A DNA stretch of 64,000 nt. It comes from Maribacter huludaoensis (lineage in GTDB: Bacteria > Bacteroidota > Bacteroidia > Flavobacteriales > Flavobacteriaceae). The notes below the pieces were generated by a model. It was given only the letters and a program-made list of their open reading frames with translations. It ran no database searches and was not told where the DNA came from. Of this stretch, positions 1 through 8,486 are shown in pieces; positions within the stretch are counted from its first letter, which is position 1, and the number at the start of each line of letters is the position of its first letter. The stretch lies in contig NZ_JARKMS010000002.1 of NCBI RefSeq assembly GCF_029350945.1, positions 1,045,639 through 1,109,638 on the forward strand, read 5' to 3'. The translations under genes were made by a program, and so were the position numbers.

Positions 1-281
1 GCAATATTTCTTACGTGCCATGCATTCATATAATCATTGGTAATCTCACCCAAGGCTTGCTTCTCCATAGGACGGCCCGGGTTGTCTAAATTTGTCCAGT
101 TGAGGTTTGGTTTGTAGACATCTTCCATAGGTACCTCTAAATGCAGCATAGAAGTTTTGTCCGCACCGGTATTCATAAAGGTCCAAGCAGCACCTATTCC
201 ATATATTATTAGTGTGTTGATAGCCAAGAATGTGACTATTAACACAGTTCTGTATAGTGTTTTATTTAACTGTATCGCCAT
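1..281 (-). CDS. Membrane protein, 3' end beyond window
   Basis: The open frame begins with ATG at 279-281 and runs off the left edge, so only about 93 N-terminal residues are visible. They start MAIQLNKTLYR and contain one hydrophobic segment at about residues 12-34, consistent with a signal anchor or first membrane span. A polar stretch with LEVPMEDVY and LDNPGRPMEKQ follows. The start lies inside the end of the upstream lipoprotein gene (19-20 bp overlap), so the gene is probably co-translated with it and belongs to the same operon as the large PTPS-related membrane protein. I recognise no family. A shared envelope function with the two upstream genes is an inference from gene order only. 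Confidence 0.6.
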   Translation of the reverse strand, partial: MAIQLNKTLYRTVLIVTFLAINTLIIYGIGAAWTFMNTGADKTSMLHLEVPMEDVYKPNLNWTNLDNPGRPMEKQALGEITNDYMNAWHVRNI

Positions 282-1509
282 GAATATTCTTTCTAAATTC
301 TTTTGTAATACCTGCAGCGGTCAATTTTAAAATATAGTCGCCATCTTCAAGAAAATGCTCGCCTAAAAATATTGTACATACTCCGTTTTTAGATGTTGTT
401 TTTTTGGTGTCTATATATGTACCATTAGCATCGTAAATATCCAATTGTGTCAATAGCCCATCAGGTATTAATTGTTTCATAAAACTTTCAAACGGTCCAA
501 TATCCAAATTTCTATTTCCTTTTGAAAAATGAACGGGGTAGTCTTTAATAGCAGCGTTAAAAGTAAAGTTGGTAGTGTTGCTTTCCGCGGCTCCGGTTAC
601 AAATGCCTGTATTTCCCAATTGGCAGCTTCATCCGGGTGTAGTGTTTTTGCTTCGGCTATACCGTTTATGGTTGTCCCTATGGTATATAGGTAAGCATCT
701 TTGTCCGTTTTTATAACAAAGGTTACCAATGTACCATTAGTTACGATGTTGCCATACTTGTCTTTGATGATATCTGAAGTAAAGGTGATTATTTGGTTGC
801 CATCCGCATAATTATGTGCACTAGTACCGCTTATAGTAAAATCTGTGGCATTATCTGGATATACGATCGTAGCAAGTTCTTTGGAGGTGGTGCCGTTACA
901 TTCCGCGGTTACCAATATTCTGCCAGATTTTAAAGTGGACCTAACATTGTAAAAAGCAAAAAAACTTTCTGTTTCAATTTCTGTTTCATCGATATTTTCT
1001 TGAAACTGATATTTTACTGTAATCTTGGTGCCGTCATCCAAGGGGTTGTCGAAAGCATCGGTAGGTGCAATGGTTAACATAGAGTAATCATTATAACCTG
1101 CTGTAACGCTACGTGGACCAAAATATGATTCTATATATGTAGCTTTAGGCGCATTGGTTGCAACATCAAATTTCCCCTCTTGTATGTTGTGCCCTTCTAG
1201 CAGTAATTTCCATCTACACGGACCGGCAATTCTAGTGTAGTTTTTAGGAATTTGGAATACAATATTTTCGTTTTCGGATATCGTGGGAGACAAAAACGTA
1301 CTGCCAAATGCATTTTTTATGTACAGTTTAATAGTGTTAACATTTGCTTCAGTTTTGAATACGAGTGTAATTGCTTCACCCGCAATACTGTTAGTGGTAT
1401 TGGAAATTATTTCTACCGCGGGTTTGGTAAATGAGGTGGTTTGTTCTTCTTTTTTATTGGAACAACCAAGTAGTATAAATGCTAAAATGTATAAAATTTT
1501 ACCGTCCAT
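262..1509 (-). CDS. Lipoprotein with tandem Ig-like (Big_1-like) domains
   Basis: This 415-residue protein starts with a short lipoprotein signal peptide ending in the lipobox LLGC (Cys at about residue 16), so it should be lipid-anchored in the outer or inner membrane. The rest looks all-beta. Around residues 130-215 and again at about 220-320 there are segments resembling bacterial Ig-like (invasin/Big_1) modules, with phrases such as DAFDNPLDDGT and DKYGNIVTNGT followed by short strands. The ATG at 1507-1509 lies 1 bp after the stop of the large membrane protein gene, and its own end overlaps the next gene, so the three form an operon. The role is unknown; a structural partner of the large membrane protein is an inference. 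Confidence 0.65.
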   Translation of the reverse strand: MDGKILYILAFILLGCSNKKEEQTTSFTKPAVEIISNTTNSIAGEAITLVFKTEANVNTIKLYIKNAFGSTFLSPTISENENIVFQIPKNYTRIAGPCRWKLLLEGHNIQEGKFDVATNAPKATYIESYFGPRSVTAGYNDYSMLTIAPTDAFDNPLDDGTKITVKYQFQENIDETEIETESFFAFYNVRSTLKSGRILVTAECNGTTSKELATIVYPDNATDFTISGTSAHNYADGNQIITFTSDIIKDKYGNIVTNGTLVTFVIKTDKDAYLYTIGTTINGIAEAKTLHPDEAANWEIQAFVTGAAESNTTNFTFNAAIKDYPVHFSKGNRNLDIGPFESFMKQLIPDGLLTQLDIYDANGTYIDTKKTTSKNGVCTIFLGEHFLEDGDYILKLTAAGITKEFRKNIHGDTVK

Positions 1510-1510
1510 A

Positions 1511-4500
1511 CTATTTTGGATTACCTATATAACTATTAATCTCAAATTTTAAATAGTCATAGCCTTTTCCTTTAAAAGGTTGGGTCTGCTGTTTGCCATG
1601 AATCAGTTTTCTGTCGGGAAAAATTTTATCCGCAATGGCTTTATTGGGCAACCCGTTTACAAAACAATTTTCTAAACTGCTACTTATAATCTCTAAACTA
1701 TCTAATGCCAAAGGTTTGTAATTAAAGAATTGTTTGCGTTGAATGCGTACACCTTCCGTAATAAATTTATGATCTACCCACAATAGTTCACTATTTTCAT
1801 CATAATAAGAAATGATCAATTGCGGTATGGTAACTTCTTGTACGCCAGAATTGAACAAAACGCCTTCAAAACCTTGATCGGTATATTTAAGATTTTGTAA
1901 TGCCACGTGTTTATATAAATCTGTATTTGCGGTATTTCCGGCAGATTGTAAATTGAACTTGGTAGGTCGTTCTTCAAAACTGACAGGTGTAAACTGGTCC
2001 GGGTCAAAAGTAGGAGGCAAAGTATCTTTAGTGGACGACCACGCTATACCTTCAAAATTTATTTTAAAGGTCGTAGTTTCCTTGGGCATTAGCTTATGTT
2101 TAATTTGATGTTTGGCATTGTAATTTGCCAGCTCTTTGTCATCGTCATTGTACAAAGTAGCCTTTATGACCACATCTGCAGGTGTATTGTCTACATTCTG
2201 TAGCTCTCCTATAACACTGTACTGCCCTTTATATTTAACCAATTTTGCAGATAAAATTTCTAGTACCGGCTGTTTTAGAACATCTTCATGGTAGGTTTCT
2301 TGAGTAGTTATTTTTCGTCTACCATGGTTGTAATAGGTTGTGCCGTTGGCAGTAAATAACTGGTCTGGCGGAATATCGTTGTCTACCTTCTTAGATTTAA
2401 TGTACCATTTGTTCTTACGTTTCACCAATTCATGATAATCGTTATTAAAAACATTTTCTAAAGGCGTGATCCATCTAGTGGCAACTTTTGCCTTTGCGCT
2501 ATTTTCGGTCTCATCATATATTTCTATGCCCAAAGAATCTAGTTTTGCATAAGAGCTTAATATGCCATCTGTAACGGAAACTTCTAGCATGTACTGCGCT
2601 ATGTCTATATTGTCTTCTGGATCTAAGTAGGAGTGTGCAGTGGAGAACTCTTTAAAGTCCAATGCATCATAATACGATTCTACTACGTTGTTTGGAGATA
2701 ATTGAGCAACGTTCTTTACGTAGAAAATATACATGCCATACCCTATGCAAATAAGCACTACCAATGCCCACCAATGGGAAAAGGTCAATAATTTGGAAGG
2801 AAACTTGTTGTAAGGCAACTCTAATTTCATAAAAGAGTGTACCGGCGTTTTTCTAGATTTTAAAAGTCTTACCCATATCATTTGAATATTTACGAATATG
2901 GCTATTAGCACGGTGGTCAATGGTATAACGCCCCACATGATCTTCATGATAGTGGGTACGTCTTGCTTGGGCATTATCTGTGGTATTGGGGCAACATTTA
3001 GTTTTTCCCATACCATAATTCCGTTTTCTAGTTGCTGTAAACGTTGCCAACCACAATAGTAGAGTATGGGGTCATAAAATTTATCGTTAGAGAAAATATA
3101 CTTTAAGTTGTATTTTTCAGGTACGGTCAAAAACTGTTGTAAAGAACCAATTCCTTCTACACCCCTAAATTTAGAATTTTCTATTCTTTCAATGGCCCGG
3201 GTAGTCAACTCTGGCAGTCGCCTTGCAGAATGGTAATTGCCATCTACCGTCATGGCTCCGCTCTGGGCGGACAGCCATGCCATTTGATCACCGAAACCTA
3301 ACGGTAGATAGCGCCATGAATCATGTGAATCCGCACCCAAAAAGTTTACTATGGGCAGCATTTTAATTTTAGCGGGCTGCGAGGGTCTAAAATAGCCTAA
3401 TGTCATGGTAAACAATACCATAAAAAGCATTCCTCCGGCAATCAGTCCGCCCAAGACTCTATGGTAGACCCCGCCAAATTTTTCCTGTATCAAGGTTTTT
3501 AGGTCACCTTCTACCATCCTGTAGGCAAATTCTGCAAATATGGGAAGCGCCATAATGGTGGCCCATAAGGTAAACCTATCCAAAGTTAAAATATTGAATG
3601 CCATTTCGCCCAACATGAGACGTGGTATGGGGGTGGTGCCTCCCGTTCCCAATATGGTCAATAGGGTAAACGATAAGCCGAAAAAAACATACCTTTTACT
3701 AAAATATCTGTAAAAGAAATAGGGTAGTATAAAAAGGAATACGCCCCACGGAATCAGAAAGAACACAAGACCTGATGACGTTATTTCCAGGAAATTGTCT
3801 CGTGAGCCATGTGGTATGGCAACTTGTGTAATGGGGTTTCTTTTAGAGTTATACCAATATGGAAAAATACAGAATACGAGCAAAAATATTGCCGTTCCGC
3901 CAAATTTCGCAATTCGCCAAAAATGCTGTAATGTGGTACCCCAGAAAACTTTAAAGGTAAGCGCTTTATACGATGCTACTTTTTCCCTGGCGGCATCCAT
4001 AACCGCCATGCCCATTAAAGGTGCAATGAAGAATACCATACCGAACAGGGGCGTAACATGATGTGAGGTTACCGTAACCGCAAGCATGGTTGCCGATGTA
4101 ATAAAATAACGCGTTTTACCTGTTTTGATCCACAAGTATATTTCTGTCATTGCGTGTAATAAGATGGACAATGCAGATACGCTTGGCAGTTGCCCAAAAA
4201 TATGTAAGGTCTCTACGAACGTTGATGAGAATACGGCCATTACGGCACCATAGCCTGCTATTCTTCGGCTTCCGGTCATTAAAAGGGTATACCTATATGC
4301 ACCGGTTATAAAAAGTACTATGGCTATTAGGGCAACGGTATACATGCCAAATTTTAAGCCGCCAATATATGAGAGAATGCCTATGAGCTGATGTACCAAT
4401 GGCGGATAGGATTGTACGGTAAAACCCGTATACCATCTATACTCCCAGGGGTCAAACCAGCTACTGGCATAATGGTCGGCAAAGAATAAATGAATTAAGG

Positions 4501-4600
4501 CATCATAAGTAGATTCTAACGTAAAGAAAATAGCTGAACCATGAAAAGCCAGACCTACTATTAATGCCAGTATTAAAAGAGTGTTGGTTTTTTTTTTCAA
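1511..4600 (-). CDS. Large PTPS-related (GT-C-like) multi-spanning membrane protein with periplasmic tail
   Basis: This 1029-residue protein has about a dozen hydrophobic segments in its first ~590 residues. The first extracytoplasmic loop carries DALIHLFFADHY and a WYTG/SYPPL region, as in the 6-pyruvoyl-tetrahydropterin synthase-related membrane proteins, a misnamed family with a GT-C glycosyltransferase-like fold that probably uses polyprenyl-linked sugars. A further span at ~615-635 leads into a soluble tail. In it, ~640-745 resembles an NTF2-like/DUF4878 fold, and two FxLYD-like beta modules lie at ~780-860 and ~900-960. No ATG fits the start. Translation most likely begins at TTG (4598-4600) followed by a run of lysines, because an in-frame stop lies only six codons upstream. 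A transferase role is inferred from the family. Confidence 0.7.
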   Translation of the reverse strand: MKKKTNTLLILALIVGLAFHGSAIFFTLESTYDALIHLFFADHYASSWFDPWEYRWYTGFTVQSYPPLVHQLIGILSYIGGLKFGMYTVALIAIVLFITGAYRYTLLMTGSRRIAGYGAVMAVFSSTFVETLHIFGQLPSVSALSILLHAMTEIYLWIKTGKTRYFITSATMLAVTVTSHHVTPLFGMVFFIAPLMGMAVMDAAREKVASYKALTFKVFWGTTLQHFWRIAKFGGTAIFLLVFCIFPYWYNSKRNPITQVAIPHGSRDNFLEITSSGLVFFLIPWGVFLFILPYFFYRYFSKRYVFFGLSFTLLTILGTGGTTPIPRLMLGEMAFNILTLDRFTLWATIMALPIFAEFAYRMVEGDLKTLIQEKFGGVYHRVLGGLIAGGMLFMVLFTMTLGYFRPSQPAKIKMLPIVNFLGADSHDSWRYLPLGFGDQMAWLSAQSGAMTVDGNYHSARRLPELTTRAIERIENSKFRGVEGIGSLQQFLTVPEKYNLKYIFSNDKFYDPILYYCGWQRLQQLENGIMVWEKLNVAPIPQIMPKQDVPTIMKIMWGVIPLTTVLIAIFVNIQMIWVRLLKSRKTPVHSFMKLELPYNKFPSKLLTFSHWWALVVLICIGYGMYIFYVKNVAQLSPNNVVESYYDALDFKEFSTAHSYLDPEDNIDIAQYMLEVSVTDGILSSYAKLDSLGIEIYDETENSAKAKVATRWITPLENVFNNDYHELVKRKNKWYIKSKKVDNDIPPDQLFTANGTTYYNHGRRKITTQETYHEDVLKQPVLEILSAKLVKYKGQYSVIGELQNVDNTPADVVIKATLYNDDDKELANYNAKHQIKHKLMPKETTTFKINFEGIAWSSTKDTLPPTFDPDQFTPVSFEERPTKFNLQSAGNTANTDLYKHVALQNLKYTDQGFEGVLFNSGVQEVTIPQLIISYYDENSELLWVDHKFITEGVRIQRKQFFNYKPLALDSLEIISSSLENCFVNGLPNKAIADKIFPDRKLIHGKQQTQPFKGKGYDYLKFEINSYIGNPK

Positions 4601-4734
4601 TGCTTGTATTAGAATCTAATTCAATATAAAGGTATTAAATATATAAGATGATGATTACAATTAAAAGGGATTAGTTTAAATTTTAATAATAGAATACCTA
4701 CAATTTCAATAGCTATGATAAGATATACCGTAAT

Positions 4735-4777
4735 GTGGTCTGTTGTTAAAAAAGCATAATTTATAGTGGTCTATTGT
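4735..4777 (+). promoter_or_regulatory. Pair of direct repeats, possible operator
   Basis: GTGGTCTGTTGT (4735-4746) and GTGGTCTATTGT (4766-4777) differ at one position and start exactly 31 bp apart, about three helical turns, so both lie on the same DNA face. They sit between two divergent genes, 70-110 bp upstream of the -7 box of the response-regulator/GT2 gene. This is the arrangement expected of an activator or repressor site. No regulator can be named. Confidence 0.35.
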
Positions 4778-4845
4778 AATAAACCATTCGTCTACAGTAA
4801 ACTGTCAGCCATCTTGTCGGTTTCCTGATTTTAGTACTTGGTATG

Positions 4846-4853
4846 TAGATTTG
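4846..4853 (+). promoter_or_regulatory. Flavobacterial -7 box (TAGATTTG)
   Basis: TAGATTTG matches the Bacteroidota sigma-ABfr -7 consensus TAnnTTTG. It ends 34 bp before the ATG of the response-regulator/GT2 gene, which gives a leader of roughly 25-30 nt. No convincing -33 TTG lies at the usual spacing, so the promoter may be weak or activator-dependent. Confidence 0.45.
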
Positions 4854-4887
4854 TCACTGTTAACCATTACTAATCATAACCAAGCGT

Positions 4888-6054
4888 ATGAAAATTTTAG
4901 CTATAGACGACCAAAAGCTTATACTTCTTTCTGTTGAGAAACGACTGTCAGAGTTAGGTTACCAAGTACAGACCGCCAACTCAATAGAAACAGGTATACA
5001 GTTATTTAATTCTTTTAAACCGGATCTGGTATTACTTGATATGAATATGCCCGAGATGTCCGGAACCGAACTTGTTTCATGTACCGGTACGGAAGTGGTA
5101 AAATATATTCGATTATTTATGCGAAACGATACGCCAATTTTAGTAATGTCCGGTAATACGGACGAGTCGCTTATCATGCAGAATTTTTCTTTGGGCGTAA
5201 ACGATTATCTTAAAAAACCAGTGAGTTTAGATGAGATGGCAGCTAGAATCAAGAGAATTATTGGGGCACCTAAAATCAAGACCGTGGTTGAATCAAAAAA
5301 GTCCGATACACGTATATTACAAAAGAATTGTGTTGGCGTGGTCATACCTTGTTATAATGAAGAAGAGCGACTTTCAAGTGAAGCGTTCAAAGATTTTGCC
5401 CATAAAAATTTAGGGTATCGTTTATGCTTTGTAAATGATGGTAGTACGGACAATACATTGGCGGTTCTTGAGGAACTAAAAAAAGAGAACCCTGATAATA
5501 TCAGTATCTACAACTGTAAACAGAATGGTGGTAAGGCAGAAGCTGTAAGGCAGGGCATTCTTCATTTAGTAAAAGATAAACAGTTAGATTATATAGGTTT
5601 TTTAGATGCGGATCTTTCTACGGATTTTAGGGATTTTGATGATTTGGTAAAAACTATTGAAAGTTCAGATTTTAAAATAGTAAGTGGTTCCCGTATTGCA
5701 AGAATGGGTGCCAATATCACAAAGGAATCTGCCCGTAAAATTATAAGTACTACCATAAACTTGATCATTCAAACTATTTTGGGGATGCCTTTTAAGGACA
5801 CTCAATGTGGTGCCAAAGTAATGGATAGGGAAATTGCCTCAAAAATGTTCAATAAAAAGTTCGTTACCAAATGGCTTTTTGATGTAGAACTGTTCATGAG
5901 AATGAAAAAGTATTTCGGTAAAACTATCGTTAAAGATATGATATGCGAACAACCGCTTAAAAGATGGATCCATGCAGATGGTTCTAAACTTTCTATGAAG
6001 GACTCCGTTAAAATTGTAGGTCAACTTGCACAAATAGCCGTGCATTACAGATAA
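4888..6054 (+). CDS. Response regulator receiver fused to a family 2 glycosyltransferase
   Basis: The 388-residue protein has two domains. Residues 1-125 are a CheY-type receiver: acidic pocket D7/D8, phosphoacceptor D51 in LLDMNMP, S88 in VMSGN and the conserved lysine K110 in YLKKP. Residues ~148-388 are a GT-A family 2 glycosyltransferase of the DPM1/Alg5-like polyprenyl-phosphate sugar transferase group, with VVIPCYNEE, FVNDGSTDNT, the metal-binding DAD at 240-242, and a C-terminal QCGAKV/RWIHADGSK region. No membrane span is visible. The receiver has a short insertion after D51 (GTELV-SCT-GTEVV) that looks like a local duplication. The fusion implies that a histidine kinase controls transfer of a sugar to a lipid carrier; that control is inferred. 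The gene is followed by a strong terminator and appears monocistronic. Confidence 0.85.
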   Translation: MKILAIDDQKLILLSVEKRLSELGYQVQTANSIETGIQLFNSFKPDLVLLDMNMPEMSGTELVSCTGTEVVKYIRLFMRNDTPILVMSGNTDESLIMQNFSLGVNDYLKKPVSLDEMAARIKRIIGAPKIKTVVESKKSDTRILQKNCVGVVIPCYNEEERLSSEAFKDFAHKNLGYRLCFVNDGSTDNTLAVLEELKKENPDNISIYNCKQNGGKAEAVRQGILHLVKDKQLDYIGFLDADLSTDFRDFDDLVKTIESSDFKIVSGSRIARMGANITKESARKIISTTINLIIQTILGMPFKDTQCGAKVMDREIASKMFNKKFVTKWLFDVELFMRMKKYFGKTIVKDMICEQPLKRWIHADGSKLSMKDSVKIVGQLAQIAVHYR

Positions 6055-6091
6055 TACTATTAAAAATTTAGGTTTATTGGTTAAGTTTCAT

Positions 6092-6133
6092 AAAAGTGTT
6101 GAGATCAGGTCATCTCAGCACTTTTTGTTTTTA
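6092..6133 (+). terminator. Rho-independent terminator after the RR-GT2 gene
   Basis: A 14-bp stem (6092-6105 with 6112-6125, one G-U pair, loop CAGGTC) is followed by a T-rich tract. It closes the RR-GT2 transcript and shows that the longest reading frame for the next gene, which would begin at 6096 inside this hairpin, is over-extended. Confidence 0.8.
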
Positions 6134-6162
6134 TGTAGTCAATGCCTGTTATTACCAAAGTG

Positions 6163-6170
6163 TAACTTTG
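6163..6170 (+). promoter_or_regulatory. Flavobacterial -7 box (TAACTTTG) for the FUSC gene
   Basis: TAACTTTG fits TAnnTTTG. It lies after the upstream terminator and 18 bp before the proposed TTG start at 6189, which implies a very short leader and supports that start over the longer frame. Confidence 0.5.
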
Positions 6171-6188
6171 CGGTACATTCTTACGGTA

Positions 6189-8414
6189 TTGGGCAAAATT
6201 CAAGATTACATTACAACATCTTTTAAAGAACTGTTACAGTTTCTTGGCAGCACAAGTTTTTCTAAATCCGTGCTTACGGTAATTGCCGTAGTAACACCAT
6301 TGGCAATTGGTATTGTAACAGGATATGCAGAGATTGGTGTTGCTATTTGTTTTGGTGCTTTTTGGTGTAACCCCAGTGATGTTAACGGTAGTCTTAAGCA
6401 TAAGGTATACGGTATTTTATTTTCTGCTGCCTTGGTTATGATCGTTAGTTTTATTGGCGGTTATGTTCATTACTCCAATTGGCTTTCTTTGCTGATTTTA
6501 GGGGTAACTAGTTTTGGTATTTCTTTAATTTCATCTTACGGATTTAGAGCTTCTCTTATTAGTTTTTCAGGATTGTTGGCATTGATATTAAGCTTTGCCC
6601 ATACGCCTGGGCAGTTAGAAATTTATGAATATTCTTTATTGGTAGGTCTTGGCGGACTTTGGTATTTGGCAGTATCTCTTCTTTGGTATAAAATAAATCC
6701 TAAAGGACAGACAGAAGAAATCCTATATGAAACTATAGCCAGTACCGGTAAGTTGATGAAAAAGCGAGGAAAACTTATAGATGGACTTTCTAATAGAAAA
6801 AAGCTACTAAAAAGCTTGTTCTTGATGCAGAGCGAATTGACCGAACAACACGAGACACTTCGCGAAATTCTTATTCTATCACGTAAAAATTCTGGTAGAT
6901 CTGTATACAATGGTAAACGGGTACTGGTTTTGGTACAACTTATAGAAATGTTAGAGACTGCGGGTGCCAATCCGGTCAACTATACCAAAATGGATAAGCA
7001 GTTTCAAATGTATCCTAAATTTACCAAACTGTTTCAAAACCTCATATTTGAAATGGCAAAGCAATTACGGACCATTGCAAAGATTGGTAACAAGCCCAGT
7101 AAATTACCCAAACATGATAAGCTAAATGCGCGTTTTGATGAAATACGAACAAAAATAGAAGACCTAATAAAAACTAAGGATGCAAAGGCATATGAAGCAT
7201 ATATAATGTTTCAGAATTTTTTGGAATACCAAGAAAAGCAGTTCGATAAACTTAAACGTATAAAGTGGCTGTTAAGTGATCACGATGTTGCATCAGAAGA
7301 ATTTATCGATAAGGAAATTTTAAAGCGATTCTTGATCTCTCAAGATTATAGTCCGCGCATTCTATTGCGAAACTTAAGTTTTAGGTCTACTATCTTTAGG
7401 CATTCGTTACGTATGGCAATTACTTTAATGATCGGTTTTGTACTAGGTAATTTATTCGATTTTCAAAATCCGTATTGGATTCTGCTGACCATTATCTTGA
7501 TTATGAGGCCTAACTATGGTCTTACCAAGACAAGGTCTAAGGATCGTACAACCGGTACTTTAATTGGCGGTGCCATTGCTACGGTAATTGTTTATTTGGT
7601 ACAAGATGTATATGTGTATGCAACCTTGGCATTGATTTCGTTTGTTATAGCACTATCCATGCTACAAAAGAATTACAAGGCATCTGCCATATATGTTACT
7701 TTAAGCATTGTGTTTATCTACGGTATTTTACAACCAGATGTAATGACGGTAATTCAATACCGAATTATTGATACGCTTTTGGGCGCCGCATTGTCCTATG
7801 TAGGATTTTTATTTTTATGGCCTAGTTGGAGCTTTGAAGAAATACAGAAAGATGTTACCAAAAGTGTTGTAGCCAATAAAGTATATCTGGCGAAAATTGC
7901 TGATTTTTATATCCACAAAGGCAATGTACCTACCAGCTATCGTTTGGCACGTAAAAATGCATTTCTAGAGACTTCTAACCTGAGTTCCGCCTTTCAGCGA
8001 ATGACACAGGAACCACATTCAAAACAAAAGAACTTAAACAAGATTTATGAACTGGTAGAGTTGAACCATAACTTTTTATCCTCGTTGGCATCATTAAGTA
8101 TATATATTCAACATCATACAACCACTGAAGCTTCTGAACGTTTTAACGGTATAGTAAGTAAGATTAATGAAAATCTTTCTTTTGTATTAAATTCTTTGGC
8201 CAATGTAGCTGAGAACGACAATAAATTAAATTTAGATGAGGTAGTGTTGTTTGAAGAACAATTACCAAAGTTTGAATCTGAAAACGTTAATTTAAGTAAC
8301 GTAGATAATGTTGCCGTAAAGCGTAAGCACCAAGAAGAACAACTTATTTGGGAACAGTTGCGTTGGTTGTATTCTTTAAGTTCTACCATGTTAAGGTTAA
8401 CATCAAGTTTATGA
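6189..8414 (+). CDS. FUSC-family (YccS-like) inner-membrane protein
   Basis: From the preferred TTG at 6189 the protein is about 741 residues. It has the two-module layout of the FUSC/YccS/YhfK family: an N-terminal bundle of hydrophobic helices (~20-190), a long soluble helical middle (~200-400), a second bundle (~420-570) that contains a RPNYGLTKTRSKDRT loop, and a soluble C-terminal tail. The family is linked to aromatic acid efflux and to unidentified envelope transport; the substrate here is unknown. The frame stays open back to a GTG at 6096, but that start lies within a terminator hairpin and upstream of a -7 box. The sequence from MGKIQDYITTS onward fits the usual family start. It is a single-gene unit. 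Confidence 0.8.
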   Translation: MGKIQDYITTSFKELLQFLGSTSFSKSVLTVIAVVTPLAIGIVTGYAEIGVAICFGAFWCNPSDVNGSLKHKVYGILFSAALVMIVSFIGGYVHYSNWLSLLILGVTSFGISLISSYGFRASLISFSGLLALILSFAHTPGQLEIYEYSLLVGLGGLWYLAVSLLWYKINPKGQTEEILYETIASTGKLMKKRGKLIDGLSNRKKLLKSLFLMQSELTEQHETLREILILSRKNSGRSVYNGKRVLVLVQLIEMLETAGANPVNYTKMDKQFQMYPKFTKLFQNLIFEMAKQLRTIAKIGNKPSKLPKHDKLNARFDEIRTKIEDLIKTKDAKAYEAYIMFQNFLEYQEKQFDKLKRIKWLLSDHDVASEEFIDKEILKRFLISQDYSPRILLRNLSFRSTIFRHSLRMAITLMIGFVLGNLFDFQNPYWILLTIILIMRPNYGLTKTRSKDRTTGTLIGGAIATVIVYLVQDVYVYATLALISFVIALSMLQKNYKASAIYVTLSIVFIYGILQPDVMTVIQYRIIDTLLGAALSYVGFLFLWPSWSFEEIQKDVTKSVVANKVYLAKIADFYIHKGNVPTSYRLARKNAFLETSNLSSAFQRMTQEPHSKQKNLNKIYELVELNHNFLSSLASLSIYIQHHTTTEASERFNGIVSKINENLSFVLNSLANVAENDNKLNLDEVVLFEEQLPKFESENVNLSNVDNVAVKRKHQEEQLIWEQLRWLYSLSSTMLRLTSSL

Positions 8415-8486
8415 TGTTCCTTTAGTTTTTAGTCACTAGGAATGATCCACTCTTTAGCTTCATGTATTACAATCTAGGCTTTTGAG

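Noticed and set aside
4839..4855. Possible sigma-54 promoter before the RR-GT2 gene (GG followed 10 nt later by TG)
   Set aside because: The invariant GC at -12 is TG here; the TAnnTTTG box fits better.
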